A stretch of DNA of 57,185 nt from Nitrospinaceae bacterium UBA3496. GTDB taxonomy: Bacteria > UBA8248. Under the pieces are notes generated by a model, which ran no database searches, was not told the DNA's origin, and was given only the letters and a program-made list of their open reading frames with translations. The position numbers and the translations under genes are program-made. Positions 8,352-16,650 of the stretch are shown one piece after another. The DNA is taken from contig DFQF01000090.1 in NCBI GenBank assembly GCA_002377645.1, forward strand, positions 1-57,185, written 5' to 3'. Position 1 is the first letter of the stretch. The number at the start of each line of letters is the position of its first letter.

Positions 8352-9029
8352 ATGAAAATAACGATTCTCACTATAATCATCACTACTGGTTTTCTAATTT
8401 TCTTTTTCTTCAACTATTCTCGATTATTCAGCAAACTACCACTAAGAGTATTTAGTGGGGCAGCCGTCTATTCTGCCGTAATATTTGTTCTAGTGAATAT
8501 TCCAAATATACTCTTTGGCAATCTTTCTGTTGCACTGCTTGGTCCATTTTCATTTCTTCTAACTAGTTTTTTTACAGAATTACCCTTCTTCGCAATAGTC
8601 GTCATTTATCTTAAAAGATATCCTTATGTAGGTGCTCTGTCTTTATTAATAATCATCAGGAAAATTATTGTCGCTTTTACTATCTATTCATTTGCAATTG
8701 TTCCTTTCCTTTCACTCGCATTAGAAATTCTCGTCTATGAGTTCCTATTATCAAAAGCTGGAATTACAAACATAAAAAATCAGAATAAAAAATGGATGAC
8801 TACAAAAGAACAAAATTACTCATCCATTTTTCTAACCGCTTTTGTTTTGATGACAGGAAATTCTCTAGTAACTCTGGTCAATTTTGAACTTTATATGTTT
8901 TTTTATCGTTTAGTTTATGCACATTGGTATATTTTTAGTTATATAATGGTTACTTGCGTGATTTGTACGTTCTTAGGTGTTTTATTAGGGTTTAAACTCC
9001 ACCAATCACTAAGAGAGGTTCAAACATGA
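8352..9029 (+). CDS. Putative ECF transporter substrate-binding S component (unrecognised family)
   Basis: This is a 225-residue integral membrane protein with about six or seven hydrophobic helices. These lie near 4-24, 38-55, 60-78, 78-92, 95-132 and 155-212, and a lysine-rich cytoplasmic loop falls near 140-155. I do not recognise it as a named vitamin S component. The inference rests on size, topology and position: it lies between a riboswitch-controlled receptor and overlapping genes for the ECF ATPase (4-bp ATGA overlap) and EcfT. The likely role is membrane binding of cobalamin or a precursor. CbrT, CblT and BtuM are the known corrinoid S components; assignment to any of them needs a profile search. 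The start ATG has AGGATA upstream, inside a small hairpin. Confidence 0.6.
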   Translation: MKITILTIIITTGFLIFFFFNYSRLFSKLPLRVFSGAAVYSAVIFVLVNIPNILFGNLSVALLGPFSFLLTSFFTELPFFAIVVIYLKRYPYVGALSLLIIIRKIIVAFTIYSFAIVPFLSLALEILVYEFLLSKAGITNIKNQNKKWMTTKEQNYSSIFLTAFVLMTGNSLVTLVNFELYMFFYRLVYAHWYIFSYIMVTCVICTFLGVLLGFKLHQSLREVQT

Positions 9030-10723
9030 AAAAAGAGCCTCTTTCAAATATGATATCTTTGAAAAACTTCTCATTCACATATCCTGATGCTAAAAATGAG
9101 TCTATAAAAAATATAAATCTTGAAATTCAACGAGGTGAAACTATCCTCATTACTGGTTCAACTGGATGTGGAAAATCAACTCTTTTGAAATCTATTTGTG
9201 GTTTCACTCCAAGAGAAACGGGAGGTTCGTCAGAAGGAGAGATATCTATCTTAGAAAAGAAAATTTCAAAATATTCTTTTGAAAAGATCTCACAAACAAT
9301 AGGATTTCTCTTTCAAGACTGTGAAAATCAATTAATTTGCTCAAATGTAAGGGAAGAATTAGCCTTCGGTCCTCGAAATTTAAGATTAAAAAAAAATGAA
9401 ATATTAAATAGAATCGATTTTGCGCTGGAAATTACAAAATCAAAAAAATTGGAATTTAAGAACTGCAGCAGTCTTTCTGGAGGAGAAAAACAAAAGATCG
9501 CCTTGGCAAGTATACTTTCAATGAAACCAGAAATTTTATTGCTTGATGAGCCAACATCACAATTAGATTACGAAGGAGTAAAGAATTTCATTAAGTCTAT
9601 TACTGAAATTAAAACTACGTATAATCCAACTACCATTTTTGCAGAACATAGAAACAATAGAATTATGCCTATCACAAATCGGCTAATTATCATGGATAAA
9701 GGTTCAATTGTAGGTGATTACAGAAAGAAAGAGTTTTCTGACGCTTATGAGATTTTGAATCAACTTAGACTAGAGATCCCTGCCTGGATAGAAATTACAA
9801 AGAAGATAAATCTCCATAACATTAGAAATGAAGAAGATTTCTTACAACAATCTAAACATCTTAAAAATAAACAAGACCTTGCTCAACAAAAAACAGAACG
9901 AAAAAATCAAAAAAGAAAAAAAATACTATCTGTAAAAAATATATGTTACTCCTACGAAAAAAATAAACCTGATATTTTTTCAGATATTTCTTTTGACCTT
10001 TTCGAAGGTGAAATTCTTGCAATCATGGGATCAAATGGAACTGGAAAAACAACTTTACTTAATCTTCTATCAGGTATTATTCAGCCCAAAAAAGGAGAAA
10101 TCATTTGGTTTGAAGAAAAGAAGTCCAGTCTACTCTCTCTTGTGGGAAAAATTGGATACTTATTCCAGAATCCTGATCTAATGTTAAGTTTAGACACTGT
10201 TAAAAAAGAAATTGAATTTGGTCCTAAAAACTTAAAATTTAAAAAATCTAAAACCAATGAATTGGTTCAAGAAAGTTTAGATTTTTTTAAACTTTCTACC
10301 CTCCAATATAAAAATCCTTTTTCTATCAGCAGAGGTGAAAGACTTCGACTTGCAATTGCATCTCTTTATTCTTGTGAAAATCAAGTTTTGATACTCGACG
10401 AACCTACAGGAGGAATGAATAGAGGAATAAGAACGATAATTATGGATCAACTAAAAAAATGGGTACAAAAGAAAAACAACAACAGTTCAATCATTCTATG
10501 TACTCATGACACAGAATCTGCGCTTAAATACGCAGATAAAACAATGATTTTAGAAAATGGCCGGATTGTTATGCAAGGGAATTCAGATACCGTTATTTCT
10601 AGAGCATATTTAGATAAAAGATATATAGAACCACCCCCTCATGCTTATGTGAGCAAAAGTTCAGGATATGAAACAATTCCAAGATCTTTAGAAATATTTA
10701 TCAGAGGACTACAAAAAAGTTGA
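9026..10723 (+). CDS. Fused two-domain energy-coupling-factor ATPase (EcfA1-EcfA2)
   Basis: This is the cytoplasmic ATPase of an ECF transporter, with both nucleotide-binding domains in one 565-residue chain. Domain 1 has Walker A GSTGCGKS (44-51), Q-loop FQDCENQ, signature LSGGE (150-154), Walker B LLLDEP (171-176) and H208. A charged linker of about 60 residues (240-300) leads to domain 2. Domain 2 has Walker A GSNGTGKT (335-342), Q-loop FQNPDLM, a degenerate signature ISRGE (434-438), Walker B LILDEP (455-460) and H494. Because ABC sites form between domains, the site using Walker A of domain 1 has the degenerate signature. It overlaps the S-component gene by ATGA and the ecfT gene by TTGA, which suggests translational coupling. 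Confidence 0.92.
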   Translation: MKKEPLSNMISLKNFSFTYPDAKNESIKNINLEIQRGETILITGSTGCGKSTLLKSICGFTPRETGGSSEGEISILEKKISKYSFEKISQTIGFLFQDCENQLICSNVREELAFGPRNLRLKKNEILNRIDFALEITKSKKLEFKNCSSLSGGEKQKIALASILSMKPEILLLDEPTSQLDYEGVKNFIKSITEIKTTYNPTTIFAEHRNNRIMPITNRLIIMDKGSIVGDYRKKEFSDAYEILNQLRLEIPAWIEITKKINLHNIRNEEDFLQQSKHLKNKQDLAQQKTERKNQKRKKILSVKNICYSYEKNKPDIFSDISFDLFEGEILAIMGSNGTGKTTLLNLLSGIIQPKKGEIIWFEEKKSSLLSLVGKIGYLFQNPDLMLSLDTVKKEIEFGPKNLKFKKSKTNELVQESLDFFKLSTLQYKNPFSISRGERLRLAIASLYSCENQVLILDEPTGGMNRGIRTIIMDQLKKWVQKKNNNSSIILCTHDTESALKYADKTMILENGRIVMQGNSDTVISRAYLDKRYIEPPPHAYVSKSSGYETIPRSLEIFIRGLQKS

Positions 10724-11583
10724 AAAAAACGCGTAAAGAATATTTCAAAAATCCAAAATTTGAAATAATTTTACTACTAATTATTTCAATTCTCTCTATT
10801 ACTCTAGACAGTCTTATTTCTCTAGCAATACTTTCTTTGAGTAGTTTTTTATGGTTCTTATTTTCAAATCCGACAAGGAAACAGATATTTTTCTTTTCAA
10901 TTTTAGTAATAAGTTCTGTTTGGGGTATAATTTTTTCTCAGTCATTATTTTATCCGTCTACAAAAAAAACAATTCTATTTATTCTCCTTTCAAAAGAAAC
11001 TCCAATACTTGGAAACTTTACCGGAGGTGTAATTTTTTACTTAGAGGGACTAATTTACGGCGCTTTTCAATCACTACGTTTTATTGCAACAATAAGTGCT
11101 GGATTCGCAGTTAGTTTATGCGTTGATCCAACTACATTAATAAGAGGACTCAACTCTTTTCGAATACCTACTCATCTTTCTTTCACTGTTGCCACAGTTT
11201 TTAGATTTATCCCTTTAACACTAGAAGAATTCATGACTGCTCTCAGAGCTCAAAGGATGAGAGGTCTCAGACCCTTCGGCAAATGTGGCTTAAATATATT
11301 CATGACGCTTTTGAAATTATCAAAACCTGTGGTAGCTGCCTCAATTAGAAGGTCAGAGACAATAACTTTTTCGATGCTTAGTCGAGCCTATAATCCAAAT
11401 GTCAAACAAACAAATATTGAACTTTTAAAAATGGAAAGAAGAGAAAAAAGATTGATTGTTTCCCTTTCTACAATTACTGGATTAATCATTTGCTCAAAAA
11501 TATTATTAATTTTACATACAAACAAACTATTCTCTTTTTCTTCTTTCGAAATTTTTTATCGTATAATCTCCAAATATTTATAA
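10720..11583 (+). CDS. ecfT: ECF transporter transmembrane coupling protein EcfT
   Basis: This is the inner-membrane scaffold that couples the ATPase domains to the S component. The 287-residue product has about five or six hydrophobic segments. A cytoplasmic helical region between them carries the two coupling motifs of the family: ALRAQRMRG near 173-181, and a second one in RRSETITFSMLSRAY near 208-222, which corresponds to the usual A-R-G/E-A-R-A coupling helices. The TTG start overlaps the ATPase stop codon (TTGA), with GAGGA upstream. The gene also overlaps the start of tonB by one base. Its partner genes define a dedicated (group I) rather than shared ECF module. Confidence 0.88.
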   Translation: MKKTRKEYFKNPKFEIILLLIISILSITLDSLISLAILSLSSFLWFLFSNPTRKQIFFFSILVISSVWGIIFSQSLFYPSTKKTILFILLSKETPILGNFTGGVIFYLEGLIYGAFQSLRFIATISAGFAVSLCVDPTTLIRGLNSFRIPTHLSFTVATVFRFIPLTLEEFMTALRAQRMRGLRPFGKCGLNIFMTLLKLSKPVVAASIRRSETITFSMLSRAYNPNVKQTNIELLKMERREKRLIVSLSTITGLIICSKILLILHTNKLFSFSSFEIFYRIISKYL

Positions 11584-12476
11584 TGAGAAATCAAATGAAT
11601 AAAACTCAAACAAAAAATAGAGCAGCTAAGAATTTCATTTTTATTTGTCTTTCTGTTTTTGTTCATTTTTTGTTTTTTGTCTCATTCTCAAATCTCTCGA
11701 TGAACTCCCATAAAGGGATAAAGAACGTTTTAACCCTAAAAATCAATAGGATCGCTAATAAGAATTTATTGCCTAATCAAAAAAAAGAACTCCCTTCAAA
11801 GAAAATCCATAAAGATGTTAAAAAACCAAAATTTGTTAAAAAACCTTTTCAAAAAAAAATAACATCTAGAAAATCTAATATAAGGAAAAAACGAAATCTT
11901 AAAGTTAAAAAACTCCGTCAAATGAACAAGATCAAAAAATCATCTATTCCTATCTCAAAGATGGAAAATCAAAAATTTAAAAAATTAGACCCAGCAAAAG
12001 TAGTCAAAAAAATATTTTTGAGTCAAAAGACTGCAAATACGCCCAAGAAAAATGTAAAACAAACGGATAAAAAGAGAAATTTAAAGAAAATTGTCAAACA
12101 AATAAAAATAAAGAAGAAAGCAAAACAAAACAAAAAAGGAAGAGTTTTTAAAGCTAAAGAAAAAACAGGTGTTATTATTGTAAAGAAAAGAAGTGAATCA
12201 TCTATAGAATCAATTAAAAGAGAAATTTCTCAGAAGATACAACAAAAACAGATATACCTATATCCTCCTATTGCAATCAGAAACGGAATACAAGGCGTTA
12301 CAAAAGTTGTATTTAAAATAATGCCGGATGGAAATCTTCAAGAGATCTCTATAAGAAAATCTTCAGGAAACATTTTTCTTGATAAAGCATCATTAGAAGC
12401 TATTTCTAGCGCTACACCTTTCCCTTACTTAAAAGATCCTCTGAAGATTTCAGTCAGATGGAGAATAGAGAATTAA
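11583..12476 (+). CDS. tonB: TonB energy-transducing protein
   Basis: This protein spans the inner membrane and periplasm and passes proton-motive energy from ExbBD to outer-membrane receptors. The 297-residue product has a short basic N-terminus and one transmembrane helix (about 18-38) carrying the TonB SxxxH motif (S24, H28) that contacts ExbB. A long periplasmic linker follows that is strikingly lysine-rich instead of proline-rich. It ends in a TonB C-terminal domain (about 205-297) with YPPIAIRNGIQG and the K-S-S-G then LDKASLEA helix. The ATG at 11583 overlaps the ecfT stop by one base; ATG at 11595 is an alternative. Its place at the end of the B12 operon suggests that it serves the 6249 receptor. 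No exbB/exbD are in the window. Confidence 0.9.
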   Translation: MRNQMNKTQTKNRAAKNFIFICLSVFVHFLFFVSFSNLSMNSHKGIKNVLTLKINRIANKNLLPNQKKELPSKKIHKDVKKPKFVKKPFQKKITSRKSNIRKKRNLKVKKLRQMNKIKKSSIPISKMENQKFKKLDPAKVVKKIFLSQKTANTPKKNVKQTDKKRNLKKIVKQIKIKKKAKQNKKGRVFKAKEKTGVIIVKKRSESSIESIKREISQKIQQKQIYLYPPIAIRNGIQGVTKVVFKIMPDGNLQEISIRKSSGNIFLDKASLEAISSATPFPYLKDPLKISVRWRIEN

Positions 12477-12483
12477 AAATCAA

Positions 12484-12861
12484 TCAATTTGCTCTATTAT
12501 GTATTTGACTTAGTTTTTTCCCTCTACCGGCAGAATATACCATACAACCTTTTGGATAATGGTATGGACCGTGAGGTACATCACCACCGCCATAAACATA
12601 ATCACCAGGTTTAAGAATTTTTCCATCAACATGCATTTCACCCTCTAAAACAAGAGTAGAATGAAAATAATCATGAGTATGTCTAGGTTCAACGTAGCCA
12701 GCAGGAAATTTAACGAATTTATCAACACGCTCTGAAACTTCGTCCTCTGCCTCTGCAATAATTTTAACTTTAAGTCCTTCTGGAAGTCCTAGTATTTCTT
12801 CTCCATCCTGCCATTCAATCTCATCGGTATTAATCGGCAAAAAAGGTATTGCTTTTTCCAT
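12484..12861 (-). CDS. Small cupin-domain protein
   Basis: This is a 125-residue single cupin barrel of unknown substrate. Cupin motif 1 is visible as GYVEPRHTHDYFHSTLVLEGE (read across residues about 55-75), with H, H and E as likely metal ligands. Motif 2 is the PGDYVYGGGDVPHGPYH region, with a further His. This resembles ChrR-type or quercetinase/acetylacetone-dioxygenase-like cupins, but no reaction can be assigned. ATG at 12861 follows GGAGGAAA; the in-frame TTG 15 bases further upstream overlaps that SD. It is convergent with tonB, with only 7 bases between their stops. Confidence 0.8.
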   Translation of the reverse strand: MEKAIPFLPINTDEIEWQDGEEILGLPEGLKVKIIAEAEDEVSERVDKFVKFPAGYVEPRHTHDYFHSTLVLEGEMHVDGKILKPGDYVYGGGDVPHGPYHYPKGCMVYSAGRGKKLSQIHNRAN

Positions 12862-12884
12862 GTATTTTTCCTCCAATAAATTAA

Positions 12885-14018
12885 TTATGCATTTTCTAAT
12901 AGTTCTAATTCTGCATCAAAAGATTTCTGTGCAAATTTTTCTAATAATGATTTATAAGCAGAAATCCGACAATCTTCTCTGACCTTATCATTAAAGATTA
13001 ACTGCGCTAAAGCTCTATTAAGTGATTCGTAATCTCCTTGCTGAACCACTAATCCGTTTTCTCCATCAGTAATCACTTCGTCAGAAATTGAACCAAAACA
13101 TGACAAAATTGGAATCCCATAAGTAACTGCTTTCAAGAGTCCTATTCCGACCAAATCAAAATTAGAGGGTTCAACATAAACCCAAGAATGTTTAAAAACT
13201 CTTTCGATATTGTCGATATCATTAATCTCATTAAAAATAATATCTTTTTCAAGCTGCATTCCTTTTAAAGCAAAACGAAAAAAAATACTCTTCGGTTTAT
13301 CACCCAAAACTTGCAAAAAAATATCTTCAGTACCCGCAGCTGATTTTATATTTTTAAAAACTCGAAGAAATCCAATAAAATCTAAAACTGACAGTTCTGG
13401 ATTTCCCAAAAAAAGTATATTTCTCGTAGACTTACTATCATCAGGTAAAAATTCATTCTTTTTTTCAACATAGGGGACTCTTAGCACCCTAACCTTTTCC
13501 TTGAAATCTTTATAATAATTAAATATGTTTTTCTCTGAAAATTTGCTAGTTACCCATATCCATTTCGATGCCTCAAAAATTTTTCTTTCATATTTGAGAT
13601 TCCTTTTATACATCAGATTTCCAACCTTTGAAGGGTAATAAGAACTTTCAATAAATGCTTTCCTATTATCTAAAATAGAATTAGAAACCCATATGGAAAA
13701 AGGTATAGAGGACTCATATAAAGGGACTGCACTTTCAAACCATCTACCAACAGCTATCCCATAATCAAAATCAGACAAAATGGTATGATTTTTTCTGGAT
13801 TTATTAAAAAAAGATCTCTCAAAAAAATTCCAAGGCAAATAAATTATACGTTTTCCTTCACTGTCTTCCAGTTCTGTTACCTTAGAAACATTTTCTAAAG
13901 ATATAAGAGTGGGATAAAAACCCTTATATTCAAGAGCTTCGTAAAGGATACTCGATAAGATTAATCCCTCTGGATCACTTTCTCGATTAATTACACAAAT
14001 ACAGATTTTTCTTGTAAT
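12885..14018 (-). CDS. GT-B glycosyltransferase (group 1-like) with abnormal 5' end
   Basis: The C-terminal half looks like a GT-B (family 4-like) sugar transferase. It has RNILFLGNPELSVLDF at the start of the second Rossmann domain, an EPSNFDLVGIGLLKA acceptor/donor motif, then GIPILS, and TDGENGLVV typical of nucleotide-sugar binding. The first standard start (TTG at 13838) would remove the first beta strand. The same frame is open for 60 more codons upstream and encodes a credible GT-B N-terminus (ITRKICICVINRESDPEG...), but it has no ATG/GTG/TTG. The extension begins at an ATT (14018-14016) directly after a run of seven A. A TTG at 14050 in the next frame reads into the same A-run. So an indel, a -1 slip, or an ATT start is required for full length. 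Confidence 0.65.
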   Translation of the reverse strand: MTRKICICVINRESDPEGLILSSILYEALEYKGFYPTLISLENVSKVTELEDSEGKRIIYLPWNFFERSFFNKSRKNHTILSDFDYGIAVGRWFESAVPLYESSIPFSIWVSNSILDNRKAFIESSYYPSKVGNLMYKRNLKYERKIFEASKWIWVTSKFSEKNIFNYYKDFKEKVRVLRVPYVEKKNEFLPDDSKSTRNILFLGNPELSVLDFIGFLRVFKNIKSAAGTEDIFLQVLGDKPKSIFFRFALKGMQLEKDIIFNEINDIDNIERVFKHSWVYVEPSNFDLVGIGLLKAVTYGIPILSCFGSISDEVITDGENGLVVQQGDYESLNRALAQLIFNDKVREDCRISAYKSLLEKFAQKSFDAELELLENA

Positions 14019-14071
14019 TTTTTTAGTCCAAGATTAGTAAGTAAAAACAATAAATCTATTTCTTGATAATT

Positions 14072-15391
14072 TTACCTGTCAAGTGCACTTAAAAGTAGTT
14101 TTTCTATATCTTCTTTATGAAAACCATACTCCAGAAGTGAATCTTTTGCTTGCTTTAAAACTAAATCCCAATCTTCTTCTATCTTAAAATTTTTAAGGAT
14201 ATCACTGTATTCAAAAGACATTGCTTCACCTAATAATGAGGTAAAATTTATGATTTCAAAAGGATGATTCTTTTGTTCTCCGCAAAGCTCACGATGACAG
14301 CTATGATAAACTGTCACTAACGAATCTATATTAGCCTCCCTAGCAGAATTGAAAAGTTGATGTCGCATGGCTTCCTTAGCTTCGGGAATCACAAGAGAAG
14401 GACACTGGTATGAATGATCCCTTCTCTGTTTTATCTCAACAAGTTCTATCCCGGGGACTGAAGAAACAATTTTTTGGACATTTTTTTCTATTTCCTCGAC
14501 TCCACTATGCAGATGAATACCTACTCTCTTTTTAACCGGCTTCACAAAAAGAGAGTTAAGTTGATGGAAATTATCAATCAAAAATTTAGTAATATGAACA
14601 AAAGGGATTTTGGGGTTTTCTCTTTCATGAAAAACAGATTTTCTTGAATTATTCAAAACTTCCAACTCTTCAGAATATAGATCTGAATATTCAGTGTACT
14701 GCATCTGACAGGTAGGACAAAAAGTAATTATTCTTTCAGGTTCGTATGCTAGGAAGTGTTCTAGAGAATTAACTCCCATTCTTACTCCTGTTTGCAAATC
14801 TCCTCTTCGCATATGATTTATTCCACAACAATGAGAAACACCTCCGGCAATTTCATAATCGATACCAAGACGATCGAAAATTTCTATACAGGAAAATAAA
14901 ATATGTGGAGTTTGTAAAATATTACATCCAAAGTAAAAAACGTTTTTTGACTTTTTTTTCTTATTTACTTTCACAGAAATTAATCTTTGATAGGAATCTG
15001 GTGGCATCTGAAAAGCAGATACAAATTTTATCGTATTACTTAACAATCTAAAATAACTTCGACTTTTTTTTTGTATCTTATCAAGATCCTCTGAATCCGA
15101 CTGAAGTTTTAACTTTGCATATGTAAGCATTTCTCTTGGGTTTATATCTTCAGGACATGCATCTATACAGATTCCACTTTTTTCACAAGAATTTACCCAA
15201 ACTTCTGAATTTTGACTAAAATTTTCATCTTTCAAAATACCGATTACATCTTTTGTAATCAGTTCCGAATTCATCCCCTTAATAGATGTATAAGGAACTA
15301 TTGGGCAAACTTCGAAACATTTTCCACAATGAGTACAAGAGTCCGTAATTTTCTTAATTCTTTTACTTAAAAATTCACTATTAATAAGCAT
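14072..15391 (-). CDS. Two-cluster Fe-S / CCG-domain oxidoreductase subunit (HdrC/HdrB- or GlcF-like)
   Basis: This is an electron-transfer or catalytic subunit of 439 residues combining an HdrC-like ferredoxin part with a cysteine-rich CCG part. Ferredoxin motif 1 is complete (CTHCGKCFEVCP). Motif 2 reads CEKSGICIDACP, so the second Cys of the usual CxxCxxC pattern is Ser. The first CCG domain is intact, with FGCN, then SHCCG, then CPTC. The second is divergent, with isolated cysteines (YQCPS, YHSCHRELC). Related proteins oxidise glycolate or lactate (GlcF, LutA) or handle disulfides (HdrB/DsrK); which applies is unclear. The neighbouring divergent 2-hydroxyacid dehydrogenase hints at 2-hydroxyacid metabolism. 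Start ATG 15391 is chosen because the region before it (to 15454) does not look like Fe-S protein. Confidence 0.8.
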   Translation of the reverse strand: MLINSEFLSKRIKKITDSCTHCGKCFEVCPIVPYTSIKGMNSELITKDVIGILKDENFSQNSEVWVNSCEKSGICIDACPEDINPREMLTYAKLKLQSDSEDLDKIQKKSRSYFRLLSNTIKFVSAFQMPPDSYQRLISVKVNKKKKSKNVFYFGCNILQTPHILFSCIEIFDRLGIDYEIAGGVSHCCGINHMRRGDLQTGVRMGVNSLEHFLAYEPERIITFCPTCQMQYTEYSDLYSEELEVLNNSRKSVFHERENPKIPFVHITKFLIDNFHQLNSLFVKPVKKRVGIHLHSGVEEIEKNVQKIVSSVPGIELVEIKQRRDHSYQCPSLVIPEAKEAMRHQLFNSAREANIDSLVTVYHSCHRELCGEQKNHPFEIINFTSLLGEAMSFEYSDILKNFKIEEDWDLVLKQAKDSLLEYGFHKEDIEKLLLSALDR

Positions 15392-15471
15392 AATTAATAC
15401 ATCAACCGTGATGAATTGATAAAATGTACGAAAATTATCTCCATATATATACAAAAAAATATATAATAGTT

Positions 15472-15501
15472 TTGACTAAAAAAATAGCGTAGATATATGA
15501 T
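15472..15501 (+). promoter_or_regulatory. Putative sigma-70-type promoter of the 2-hydroxyacid dehydrogenase gene
   Basis: TTGACT (15472-15477) and TATGAT (15496-15501) are 18 bases apart, 33 bases before the ATG at 15535, in an AT-rich divergent intergenic region. Confidence 0.45.
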
Positions 15502-15534
15502 TGGATTTTACATTTTTATGCGGGAGTTATTTAG

Positions 15535-16488
15535 ATGAATTTGATTGTAGTCCCTGACGATTTTCCGTCTGTTGTATCTGGAACGCAAATAGAAGAAAAA
15601 TTAAATGAAATTGCAGAAACTAAGATTTTTTGTTCAAAACCGGAAAATGATGAACAACTTATAGAAAGAGTTCAAGATGCTGATGCAATTATAAATATTC
15701 GAGCTTTTTGCAAATTCGACAAAACCTTTTTTCAAAAGGTTAACAACCTTAAAATTATTTCTATATGGGGTACAGGAACAGACCATGTAGATTTAAATGC
15801 TGCGAAACAAAAAAACGTAGCTATAACAAATACACCTGGTGTTGCTGCAATCTCCGTTGCAGAACATACAATTACTCTTATGTTATCTGCTGCACGTAGA
15901 ATTAACGAAAATGACAATGCGATACGCTCAGGAGATTGGCCTCGAGGGGAAATGATTCAATTAAATGGTAAAACAATAGGAATTATAGGATTAGGTGCAA
16001 TTGGGAAACAAACAGCTATCCTTGCAAAAGGAATCGGAATGAACGTTATAGCATGGACTTTTAATCCTGATAGGGAGTTTACCGAAAAAATGGGGATTAA
16101 ACTTGTTGAATTAAATGAACTATATAAAAAATCAGACGTAATCTCATTACATATTAGACAATCACCCGAAACCTTAAACTTCATTAACAAAGAAACAATA
16201 GAAAAAATGAAAAAGACTGCCATAATCGTCAATACTGCAAGAGGACCTATCATAAATGAGAAAGACTTAGTAAAAGCGCTTAAAGATGGAAGAATTTCAT
16301 CTGCAGGGTTAGATGTTTTTGAAAATGAACCACTATCAATTCCTAATGATTTTAGTGAGTTGAAAAATGTTGTTTTATCTCCACATAATGCGGGAATAAC
16401 ACCTGAGGTAACAAAAGCAGGATTGGAATTAACCGTAAAAAATGTAGAACAATTCTTTAAAGGAGTGAAACAAAATTTAGTATGTTAA
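15535..16488 (+). CDS. D-isomer-specific 2-hydroxyacid dehydrogenase, NAD(P)-dependent
   Basis: This cytoplasmic enzyme interconverts a 2-keto acid and a D-2-hydroxyacid. The 317-residue chain has the family layout: a split substrate-binding domain (1-100 and 290-317) around a Rossmann domain with GLGAIG (152-157). The catalytic triad is complete: R236 in NTARG, E265 in VFENEP and H284 in LSPHNAG. Phosphoglycerate, glyoxylate and lactate dehydrogenases all share this plan. The length is too short for SerA with an ACT domain. A GGGAG SD lies 10 bases before the ATG. It is divergent from the Fe-S protein gene. Confidence 0.9.
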   Translation: MNLIVVPDDFPSVVSGTQIEEKLNEIAETKIFCSKPENDEQLIERVQDADAIINIRAFCKFDKTFFQKVNNLKIISIWGTGTDHVDLNAAKQKNVAITNTPGVAAISVAEHTITLMLSAARRINENDNAIRSGDWPRGEMIQLNGKTIGIIGLGAIGKQTAILAKGIGMNVIAWTFNPDREFTEKMGIKLVELNELYKKSDVISLHIRQSPETLNFINKETIEKMKKTAIIVNTARGPIINEKDLVKALKDGRISSAGLDVFENEPLSIPNDFSELKNVVLSPHNAGITPEVTKAGLELTVKNVEQFFKGVKQNLVC

Positions 16489-16650
16489 AAACCTATTTGA
16501 TTCAAAATGGTTATGAATCAAAAACATATTGCTTATTAATCTTTTTTCTATTAAAAATGTTTATTTATTATAGTTAGTTCGCGTGTAACGTTTGCTGCCC
16601 AAAATAAAATCCTAAAAAAATTACCGCCTGAGGAATAAGGAGTTCGTAAA
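16489..16650. other. Intergenic region upstream of the aquaporin gene, with weak hairpin
   Basis: No gene is visible. A perfect 9-bp inverted repeat TTTGATTCA/TGAATCAAA (16496-16504 and 16514-16522) lies right after the dehydrogenase stop codon. It is AT-rich and has no following T-tract, so it is at best a weak terminator. Confidence 0.3.

Noticed and set aside
8352..9029. Calling the S component BtuM or CbrT outright
   Set aside because: Size and context fit, but no family-specific motif could be identified by eye, so the name would be a guess.
16496..16522. Factor-independent terminator after the 2-hydroxyacid dehydrogenase
   Set aside because: The stem is perfect but fully AT-rich and no T-tract follows, so it is recorded only as a weak hairpin.
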